A DNA stretch of 10,526 bases from Chlamydiota bacterium (lineage in GTDB: Bacteria > Auribacterota > UBA3054 > B51-G9), in NCBI GenBank assembly GCA_003648225.1, contig QMOL01000069.1, positions 1-10,526 of the forward strand. The letters run 5' to 3'. Shown here piece after piece: positions 1 through 7,100 of the stretch (positions within the stretch are counted from its first letter, which is position 1; each line of letters begins with the position of its first letter). Position numbers and translations under genes: made by a program. The notes below the pieces were generated by a model that made no database searches, was not told the DNA's origin, and worked only from the letters and a program-made list of their open reading frames with translations.

Positions 1-1611
1 GCAAAAAAAGAAGCAACAAGAAAAAAAACACCGGCAAATACAAATATTAAAATTCGTGTTGTTCCGATTATGAAATATCATGAACAGCAAATTCCTCCTG
101 AGGATTTAAAAAAAATCAAATCAGGAAAACAATTCAATAAGGCGGTTCCCGAAAAAAAGTCCGTTGCTTCACCGGAAACAACATCTTCTACTTCTTCCAC
201 TTCACCTTCGGGCGATGAGATTACTTCAGATGATCCCCCGCTTCCACTCGGACCCGTCAATACACAAGATAGTTTTCTCGCTGTCCCTGATGGTCCTGAT
301 ACTTATGGATATATGCACATTCCGCCGGATACAATGGGCGTTGCCGGCAAGGATCATTTAATGACAGTTCTAAATAGTTATGTGCGGATTCAAGACAAAA
401 GCGGGACAATCATCAGCACAGTTGTTCTAAATGATTTTTGGGCTTCAGTAAATGGCGGCGGCGGCGGCAATGCAGGCACATTCGACCCTAAAATTATTTA
501 CGACCAGGAAGAAGACAGATTCATTTTCGTAGCGCTTGATGACCGCGACGCGAACAGCGGCATCCTTCTCGGTGTTACCGAGACCTCCGATCCAACCGGT
601 AATTGGTTTTTATGGAAGATAGATGCAGACCCAGCAAATAATGATTGGGCGGATTTCCCTTCACCCGGTTTTAACACGAATTGGATTGCTTTAAGCATGA
701 ATATGTTCGCCATTTCAGACAATTCTTTTTCCGAATCCAAAATTTGGATGATTAATAAACATAGAGCTTATACAAATGATTTGAATGTTATTACCGTTAT
801 TTCTTCAAGCGATTTTACTGTCGCTCCATGTATCACTTTCGGCAATCAAACCAATATTTATACAGTTGTTTCCGGATATTATAGCGGCTCAGATGATTAT
901 GTTCGCTACGGCGCGATAAACGGACCGGTAAATTCACCGACTTGGACTCACATCGGTTATTCTAATGTTCCTGATTCTGACGTTCCCGATGATGCACCTC
1001 AACTCGGCGGTGCGGACTTAATTGACAATGGTGACAGCAGGATTGGTTCTCCTCCTGTTTATCGCTTTGGCCATATCTTTTATTGTTATACCGGGCAGTT
1101 ATCATTCCCAACCCGCAATGCTATTATTTGGGGAGAGTTTATAGCTTCCAATGGTAATCCAATCAACGCAGGTATTGTTCAGGAATCTACTACTCCGATG
1201 TATTATGCTTATCCGTCCATTGCCGTTAATTGTAATACGAGCATAGTTCTCGGTTTCTCCGGCTTCTCAACCGGAATTTACGCGAGTGCTTATTATACAG
1301 GGAGAGAATTCACCAACGCGGCAAATGTTATGCAAGGAGTTAGATTACTAAAAACCGGTGAAGATTATTACTACAAAACTTTCGGCGGCGCGGATAATAG
1401 ATGGGGAGATTATAGTGCAACGTGTGTTGATCCGGCAAACGACTTGAAATTCTGGACAATCCAGGAATACGCTCGACAGGATGTTGGCACCGGAGCAAAT
1501 GATGATCGCTGGGGAACGTGGTGGGGTGAAATTTATTTTGTGCCGGAACCCTTTCTATTTATTAATTATTATTTATTATTTATCATTTATTATTGCAGGA
1601 AAAATTTTTAA
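1..1611 (+). CDS. Secreted beta-rich (propeller-like) protein, 5'-partial
   Basis: The reading frame is open from base 1, so the ATG at 70 is only the first internal methionine and the real start, probably with a signal peptide, lies left of the window. The visible part begins with a Lys-rich stretch, then a Ser/Thr/Pro-rich linker (about 160-250), then a long region rich in Gly, Asp, Asn, Trp and Tyr. Phrases such as DPKIIYDQEEDRF and TSDPTGNWFLWK resemble blades of secreted beta-propeller proteins that read 'DPxVxYDxxxxRW'. No catalytic motif was recognised. A GGC run (about 454-468) encodes five glycines. The natural end would be expected near WGTWWGEIYF. Instead the frame continues through VPEP, a 15-residue hydrophobic stretch and RKNF, encoded by very AT-rich DNA. 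Export and fold are inferences; the function is unknown. Confidence 0.75.
   Translation, partial: AKKEATRKKTPANTNIKIRVVPIMKYHEQQIPPEDLKKIKSGKQFNKAVPEKKSVASPETTSSTSSTSPSGDEITSDDPPLPLGPVNTQDSFLAVPDGPDTYGYMHIPPDTMGVAGKDHLMTVLNSYVRIQDKSGTIISTVVLNDFWASVNGGGGGNAGTFDPKIIYDQEEDRFIFVALDDRDANSGILLGVTETSDPTGNWFLWKIDADPANNDWADFPSPGFNTNWIALSMNMFAISDNSFSESKIWMINKHRAYTNDLNVITVISSSDFTVAPCITFGNQTNIYTVVSGYYSGSDDYVRYGAINGPVNSPTWTHIGYSNVPDSDVPDDAPQLGGADLIDNGDSRIGSPPVYRFGHIFYCYTGQLSFPTRNAIIWGEFIASNGNPINAGIVQESTTPMYYAYPSIAVNCNTSIVLGFSGFSTGIYASAYYTGREFTNAANVMQGVRLLKTGEDYYYKTFGGADNRWGDYSATCVDPANDLKFWTIQEYARQDVGTGANDDRWGTWWGEIYFVPEPFLFINYYLLFIIYYCRKNF
1552..1596 (+). repeat. AT-rich low-complexity tract at gene end
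   Basis: This stretch is built from TTATT/TTTATT/ATC units and resembles intergenic simple sequence, yet it is translated as the last hydrophobic residues of the preceding gene. Either the gene lost its original stop and runs into spacer DNA, or the tract encodes a real C-terminal membrane segment. Confidence 0.5.
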
Positions 1612-1617
1612 CCTCAA

Positions 1618-1623
1618 AAGGAG
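1618..1623 (+). promoter_or_regulatory. Ribosome binding site that fixes the start at 1629
   Basis: AAGGAG lies five bases before the ATG at 1629. This favours 1629 over the upstream in-frame ATG at 1593, which overlaps the preceding coding sequence and has no such site. Confidence 0.8.
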
Positions 1624-1628
1624 AAACC

Positions 1629-1946
1629 ATGAATGAAGAAGCCACTGTAGAAGTAGAAGCCGTTGGCGCACAAGTAGAAACATTGAAACCACATCGCGGA
1701 ACAACCGTTCTTGTTCTCGGAATCATTGGCATTGCATGCTGTCTTATTTGTGGAATTATCGCATGGGTTATGGGAAATAAAGACCTTAAAGAAATGGACG
1801 AAGGAATTATGGACCCGGAAGGCAGAGGATTAACCCAGGCAGGCAAAATTTGCGGAATGGTTAGCGTTGGCCTGCAAATTCTTGGTTTACTAATCTGGAT
1901 CGTTGCAATGGTTCTTGGTGTGGCGGCAGGTGTTGCAAATTCATAA
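1629..1946 (+). CDS. Small two-TM membrane protein, DUF4190 family
   Basis: This 105-residue protein starts with a short acidic cytoplasmic-type tail (residues 1-23). A first membrane segment follows at about 26-48, then a loop with MGNKDLKEMDEGIMDPEGRG, and a second segment at about 73-99. The loop, with its M-G-x-x-D-L-x-x-[IM]-x-x-G-x-M-D-P-E-G pattern followed by a glycine-rich helix, is typical of DUF4190 proteins. These are widespread and have no established biochemical role. The start was chosen because of the strong AAGGAG site. Only 26 bases separate it from the DUF2752 gene, so the two are probably co-transcribed. Cysteines cluster in the first membrane segment (CCLIC, 37-41). Family assignment is by motif memory and fairly secure; the function is unknown. 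Confidence 0.88.
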   Translation: MNEEATVEVEAVGAQVETLKPHRGTTVLVLGIIGIACCLICGIIAWVMGNKDLKEMDEGIMDPEGRGLTQAGKICGMVSVGLQILGLLIWIVAMVLGVAAGVANS

Positions 1947-1972
1947 TCAAGAAGTATTGAAAGAGAGAAAAT

Positions 1973-2383
1973 GTGAAAATTAAATTCTCCCGTTCTTCAC
2001 GTTATCCTAATATACCGCTCTTAGCAGCTTTAATTTTAGTGATATGGCTAATTTTGGTCTGCGTTGCAACCGTTATCAATTTTAAATTAAGCAAGTTTGT
2101 AGATCTTTGTCTGTTTAAAAGAGTTACAGGTTATCCGTGTCCAACCTGCGGAACCACTCGAGGAATCATTTCATTATTCCATGGTAAATATATTCAGGCA
2201 TGGTTATTTAATCCTTTAGTTTTTTCTATAGGAATTATTGTTATAATTGATTTGCTGTTCAGATTCATTTTTGCAAGAAAAATCAAGATAACATTAACAA
2301 AAAAAGAAAAGAAAAATACTTGGATTATCGGAATAATCTTACTCCTCGCAAATTGGGCTTATATCATTTTTTATGTCGGATAA
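1973..2383 (+). CDS. Membrane protein, DUF2752 family
   Basis: This is a 136-residue protein with three predicted membrane segments (about 15-35, 82-102 and 116-134). Residues 56-63 read CPTCGTTR, the CPxCGxTR signature of DUF2752, followed by the usual aromatic/Asn stretch (AWLFNPLVF). A late NWAYII also fits the family. The two cysteines could bind metal or be redox active, but no function is established. The start is a GTG at 1973. The overlapping ATG at 1971 is followed at once by a stop codon, so it cannot be used. A purine-rich GAGAGAA just upstream can serve as a weak ribosome binding site. DUF2752 genes often sit beside DUF4190-type or similar small membrane proteins, as here. Confidence 0.88.
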   Translation: MKIKFSRSSRYPNIPLLAALILVIWLILVCVATVINFKLSKFVDLCLFKRVTGYPCPTCGTTRGIISLFHGKYIQAWLFNPLVFSIGIIVIIDLLFRFIFARKIKITLTKKEKKNTWIIGIILLLANWAYIIFYVG

Positions 2384-2410
2384 TCACAATTGTTCAAAAT
2401 AAGAAATATT

Positions 2411-2434
2411 AACCCATGACTTTAGTCGTGGGTT
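2411..2434. repeat. 24-base REP-like palindrome
   Basis: An 11-base arm AACCCATGACT, a TT loop and the arm AGTCGTGGGTT form a hairpin with a single T/G mismatch that becomes a wobble pair in RNA. It starts 28 bases after the DUF2752 stop. It has no T-run behind it, so it does not look like a standard intrinsic terminator. Similar CCCACGACT/AGTCGTGGG palindromes recur in many bacterial genomes as REP-like elements. The link to a RAYT/IS200-type transposase is inference, and none is present here. Confidence 0.7.
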
Positions 2435-2450
2435 GAAATAAAAAATATAA

Positions 2451-2480
2451 ATTCGCGAAAATTTGTGAAAATTCGTGTCT
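2451..2480 (+). repeat. 10-base tandem repeat (ATTCGTGAAA type)
   Basis: Three consecutive 10-base units read ATTCGCGAAA, ATTTGTGAAA and ATTCGTGTCT. A further single copy of the unit (ATTCGTGAAAA) occurs at 7320-7330 in another spacer. A GTG at 2475 inside the repeat is in frame with the following gene but is not a credible start. Confidence 0.65.
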
Positions 2481-2492
2481 AAAAATAATAAT

Positions 2493-2500
2493 GGAGAAAG
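2493..2500 (+). promoter_or_regulatory. Ribosome binding site that fixes the start at 2505
   Basis: GGAGAAAG ends four bases before the ATG at 2505, with the GGAG core eight bases away. This supports 2505 as the start rather than the GTG at 2475, which lies inside the tandem repeat. Confidence 0.75.
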
Positions 2501-2504
2501 AATT

Positions 2505-3971
2505 ATGATAAAACTTATCGATCACGTTGTTGATAAAAAAGTGCTTGAAAACGCTGTAAAACGCTATCGCGAAAGAGGAATTATCCTTCCTACTTTCGCT
2601 CAGCAAAAAGACCCGTCATTAATTTCCGGAAAAATTCTTGATAAATTAAGAAATATCGGGCTATGGGATCTTGACCCTCTTAACCTTTTTAGAATAACCT
2701 GGCATAACGAACCAAAAGAAAGAGGCGGGCAATTTGGTGATGTTAATTATATGATTATTCCACCGGAACTTACAGGAGTTAAAGCTAAGATTGTTGCCCT
2801 GATCGGTAAATGGTTTCCTACCGGCGCGCATAAAGTCGGCGCCGCTTACGGCTGTTTAGCACCAAGAATCACCACCGGGCAATTTGACCCTTTATATAAC
2901 AAAGCCGTATGGCCTTCAACCGGGAATTATTGTCGTGGCGGGGCTTTCGATTCTTATCTAATGGGCTGCACAGCTGTTGCCATTCTTCCTGAAGAAATGA
3001 GCAAAGAACGCTTTGAATGGCTGCATGAAATCGGTGCGGAAGTTATCGCGACACCCGGCTGCGAATCGAATGTGAAAGAAATTTACGATAAATGCTGGGA
3101 AATTCGCCGGACGAGAAAAGACTGCATCATTTTTAACCAGTTCGATGAATTCGGGAACGCATGCTGGCATTACGAGATTACCGGTGCGGCAATTGAAGAA
3201 GTTTTTAATAAAATAAAAAATAAAAAATCATCGCTGTTCGCTTATGTTTCAGCTACAGGTTCGGCAGGAACAATCGCTGCCGGCGACTACCTGCGTACAA
3301 AATTCCCGCGAATTAAAGTGGTCGCTTCGGAAGCTCTTCAATGCCCCACTCTTTTACTAAACGGATTTGGCGGGCATCGAATTGAAGGAATTGGCGACAA
3401 GCATGTCCCTTGGATTCACAACACAAAAAATACTGATATGGTTACAGCCATTGATGACGAAATGTGTATGCGGCTGCTCAGACTTTTCAATGAGGAAAAA
3501 GGAAAGAAATCTCTAAAAGTTTATGGTATTCCTGAAGAAATTGTTGACAACCTGCATCTGCTTGGAATTTCGAGCATTGCGAATATTTTATCGGCAATTA
3601 AAACCGCTAAATATTATGAATTAACTGAAAATGACATCATTTTCACTGTTGCAACTGATTCAGCTGATATGTACAAATCACGGGTTTGTGAACTCAATGA
3701 TGAGCGGGGTAATTATTCAGAAATACAAGCAAAAATTGATTTTGACAGATGTATTCTCGGTGAAACTACTGATCATATGCTTGAACTCCGCTATACCGAC
3801 AAGCGACGGATTCACAACCTGAAATATTACACTTGGATTGAGCAGCAGGGTAAAGAATTAGAAGACCTGAACCAGTTATGGTATGACAGAGAAATATGGG
3901 GGGAAATCTTCGCACAACCGGCTCGTTGGGATGAACTGATTGAAGAGTTCAATCAGATGACGGGACTGTGA
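2505..3971 (+). CDS. Fold-type-II PLP-dependent enzyme (cysteine synthase/TrpB superfamily)
   Basis: This is a 488-residue enzyme of the beta/threonine-synthase superfamily. Numbered from the ATG at 2505, the PLP-binding lysine is most likely K110 in PTGAHKVGAAYG. STGNY at 138-142 is the typical substrate or cofactor loop with its Asn, and ATGSAGT at 250-256 is the phosphate-binding loop. GGHRIEGIGD (289-298) is also superfamily-like. The protein is longer than simple cysteine synthases (about 300-320) because of an N-terminal extension of about 80 residues and a C-terminal extension of about 100 (TDHMLELRYTDKRR onward). Homologues are usually labelled 'PLP-dependent protein, beta subunit'; the reaction cannot be assigned. 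It lacks the layout of YgeX (diaminopropionate ammonia-lyase, about 400 residues), the usual PLP partner of ygfK, but its position upstream of ygfK suggests a linked role in amino-acid or purine-derived carbon catabolism. The 163-base repeat-filled gap makes co-transcription uncertain. Confidence 0.88.
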   Translation: MIKLIDHVVDKKVLENAVKRYRERGIILPTFAQQKDPSLISGKILDKLRNIGLWDLDPLNLFRITWHNEPKERGGQFGDVNYMIIPPELTGVKAKIVALIGKWFPTGAHKVGAAYGCLAPRITTGQFDPLYNKAVWPSTGNYCRGGAFDSYLMGCTAVAILPEEMSKERFEWLHEIGAEVIATPGCESNVKEIYDKCWEIRRTRKDCIIFNQFDEFGNACWHYEITGAAIEEVFNKIKNKKSSLFAYVSATGSAGTIAAGDYLRTKFPRIKVVASEALQCPTLLLNGFGGHRIEGIGDKHVPWIHNTKNTDMVTAIDDEMCMRLLRLFNEEKGKKSLKVYGIPEEIVDNLHLLGISSIANILSAIKTAKYYELTENDIIFTVATDSADMYKSRVCELNDERGNYSEIQAKIDFDRCILGETTDHMLELRYTDKRRIHNLKYYTWIEQQGKELEDLNQLWYDREIWGEIFAQPARWDELIEEFNQMTGL

Positions 3972-3988
3972 GCAGTGAGCGGTGAGGA
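3968..3988 (+). repeat. Heptamer tandem repeat
   Basis: Three 7-base units, GTGAGCA, GTGAGCG and GTGAGGA, begin inside the final codons of the PLP enzyme gene; the TGA stop is part of the first unit. Short heptameric tandem repeats of this kind are known in other bacteria as STRR-type repeats. Three units is few, so this may be decayed or incidental. Confidence 0.5.
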
Positions 3989-4072
3989 TTCCGGGCAGTA
4001 TTCGGACACAAAAATGTCACGCAGCGCCAGTGGAGTAAATTGTCCGGTAAATAATCCAACAATCCAATATTA

Positions 4073-4093
4073 CCCGCTTCGGATCGAAGCGGG
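4073..4093. repeat. REP-like hairpin (CCCGCTTCG/CGAAGCGGG)
   Basis: A perfect 9-base inverted repeat with a GAT loop lies 42 bases before ygfK. No U-tract follows, and it would lie in the ygfK leader if the promoter is upstream. It is therefore more likely a dispersed palindrome, possibly an mRNA-stabilising or partial termination element, than a plain terminator. The rest of the 3989-4134 spacer holds a CGGACA/TGTCCG inverted pair (4003-4008 and 4041-4046) and a CAATCCAA-type direct repeat (about 4053-4067). No clear promoter was seen. Confidence 0.65.
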
Positions 4094-4134
4094 CTACATA
4101 TAAAATCATAAAATTTTTAAATCATTAAATAATA

Positions 4135-7100
4135 ATGTCTGACATAATGACACCAATCCCATTTCAAAAATTTTTGAAATGGATTGAAGAAGAATATAAA
4201 GAAAGCAAAACTGTTTTTGGTATCCCCGAAAATAAATTTCTTCGCATAAATCCATCAAAATCTTTTCAGATATTTGATGAAATGTGCTCAGCACCAATTG
4301 GTCCGGCAGCGGGACCGCACACTCAACTCGCTCAAAATATTATTGCGGCATATCTCACCGGAGCGCGATTTTTCGAGTTAAAAACAGTTCAAATTCTCGA
4401 CACCCTCGAGATTAAAAAGCCGTGTATTGATGCCGAAGACGAAGCGTACAATACTGAATGGTCATCTGAATTCACGGTTCCTAAAGCTTTTGATGAATAT
4501 TTAAAGGCGTGGATTGCGCTTCATTTTATTCGAAATTATTTTTTCAAAAAAACCGGCTGTGATTTTATTTTTAATATGAGTGTCGGTTATGACCTCAAAG
4601 GAATAAAAAGTAAGAAGATTGACTCATTTATCGAAAATTTAAAGAACGCGGAACATCATCCCTTATTTAAGAAATATCTTACCGCTCTTCCAAAAGAAAT
4701 CTCCGGAAATATCTCACCAAATATTTCTTCATCGCTGACTTTATCAACTATGCATGGATGTCCTCCGGAAGAAATTGAAGCGATATGTTCTTACATCATC
4801 ACAGAGAAAAAACTCAACATTTTTGTTAAGCTCAACCCGACATTACTCGGTTACGAAAAAGTGAGGCGTACTCTTAACAACACCGGCTACGATTATATCA
4901 AACTTTCAAGAGAAAATTTTTCTCACGATTTACAGTTCAGCGATGCTGTTGCGATGATAAAGCGACTGCAAAGTCTCGCAGCGGCAAGCGGGAAAAAGTT
5001 CGGCGTGAAACTATCAAACACCCTCGGCGTTAAAAATAATAAAAATAACTTGCCGGGTGATGAAATGTATATGTCCGGTAAAGCTCTTTTTCCAATAACA
5101 ATCAATCTCGCTGCAAAGCTTGCCAAGGAGCTTGGTGATGAATTGAAAATTTCTTATTCCGGCGGTGTCTCGGTTTTCAATATTCAAAATATTTTAAATG
5201 CCGGAATTTCGCCGATAACACTCGCAACCGATTTGCTCAAACCGGGCGGATATTATCGTTTCAATCAGCTTGTCGATAAATCTGTCAAGACAGAGATTCC
5301 TAAAAAGCTTGACATCAAAAAAATAAATTCTTGTGCGGAAGATTCTCTGACCAATCCACTTTATTCAAAGCAAAAAAAATCAAAAGTTAAAATTAATGAT
5401 AAACTTCCTTTATTTGACTGTTACATCGCACCGTGCGTTGTAAACTGTCCAATTCATCAGGACATCCCGCAATATATTCATCTTGTAGAGAGGAAAAAAT
5501 ATCGGGAAGCTTACGAATTAATCATTTCAAAAAACCCTCTGCCGTTCATCACGGGACATATTTGCGATCATCCCTGTATGCTGAAATGCACACGAATTGA
5601 TTATGACTGCCCGGTTCTAATCAGAGAAATAAAACTTGTTGCGGCGGAAAACGGTCAATTGACAAAAAATGTCGATTGTAATCAACAAAAAAATCCCCCT
5701 CCCTACTTTAGAAAAGAGGGACTAAATTTCCCTAAAGGGGGACAAATTAGAATCGCGGTAATAGGTGCAGGACCTTGCGGACTTTCCACCGCGTATTTTC
5801 TCGCTAAAACCGGATTTGATGTTACTGTTTTTGATAAAAGCGAAAAGCCGGGCGGAACGGTACAAAATATTATTCCCGGTTTTCGGCTTCCTCAGTCAGC
5901 GATTGATAATGACATAGAATTAATAAAATCCGCTGGAGTTAAATTCAAACTTGGAACCCCCCTTTTACTAAAGGGGGAACAAGGGGGATTTAAGCCGAAA
6001 TTCGATTTTTTTGTCGTTGCAATTGGTGCCGGCAAATCAATTGAACTAAAACTTGAAGGCGATAATAAAAATATCATCGGCGCAATAGATTTCCTTAAAC
6101 AATTAAAACAAAAAAAAATATCATTCAAAACAGGTGAAAATATCGTTGTCGTTGGTGGGGGAAACTCGGCAATGGATGCCGCACGCGCGGCGATAAGAAT
6201 TCCGGGTGTTAAAAATGTTTCAATAGTTTACAGGAGAACTGAAAAGCAAATGCCGGCTGACCGTGAAGAACTCGATGCGGCAAAAAATGACAGTATTATT
6301 TTCAATCAACTTTTACAGCCAATAGAATTTAATCTTGACGTTCAAACATCCACCCCCATAACTCCCATAGCTCCCATCCAATCAGGAATTCTCAAATGTC
6401 AAAAAATGAAACTCGGTGAACCTGACTCTTCAGGAAGAAAGCGTCCGGTTCCTATCGAAAATGAATTTGTAACTCTCGATTGTGATTCATTAATCTGCGC
6501 GATTGGCGAACGGGTTGACAAAGAATTTCTTAAAACCGTTGGCATAACTGATGAAAAAATAAATTCTATTGAAACAGAAAATGAAAATATTTTCATCGGC
6601 GGTGACGCTCTTCGCGGTCCTTCATCAGTTGTTGAGGCGATAGCTGACGGCAAGGCGATAGCGGAAAAGATAGGTCGTTTCGCACCGAAACAATCAAATT
6701 CTTCTCACACAAACTTGAATTACAATGAATCAGATTTAATTAAAAGAAAAGGTATAATCCAAACCGTCAAGAATAATGACTTGCAACTCGAATCTAAAAG
6801 ATGTTTGGCTTGCGATACCGTTTGCGATAAATGTGTTGAAGTATGTCCCAACCGCGCGAACATTGCTATAAAAGTCTCCGGATTCAAAAACATTTCACAA
6901 ATAATTCATATTGACGCAATGTGCAATGAATGCGGCAATTGCGAGACTTTTTGCCCTTATAACGGCGCACCTTACAAAGACAAATTCACATTATATTGTA
7001 GCGAGAGAAAATTTAATAAAAGTTCTTCTGACGGATTTTTTGTTCAAAAAAATGAGATAGATTTCAAAACGACAGTAAGATTAAACGGGGAACTTTTTTC

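Noticed and set aside
2411..2480. CRISPR-like repeat
   Set aside because: There is only one palindrome and a short tandem repeat without spacers of even length, and no cas genes.
2475..2504. Upstream GTG start adding MSKNNNGERI to the PLP enzyme
   Set aside because: The GTG lies inside the tandem repeat and has no ribosome binding site, while GGAG is well placed for the ATG at 2505.
2505..3971. Assignment of the PLP enzyme as YgeX (diaminopropionate ammonia-lyase) or as tryptophan synthase beta
   Set aside because: The length, the extensions and the motifs around the PLP lysine and STGNY loop do not match recalled YgeX, and there is no TrpA or other trp gene.
4073..4093. Intrinsic terminator for the PLP enzyme gene
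   Set aside because: The hairpin is strong but no T-run follows, and it lies about 100 bases past the stop and close to ygfK; a REP-like palindrome is more likely.
5892..6128. Minus-strand open frames inside ygfK (also 4923-5126 and 6399-6653)
   Set aside because: They lie fully inside a strongly conserved gene, have no ribosome binding site and show no domain-like sequence.
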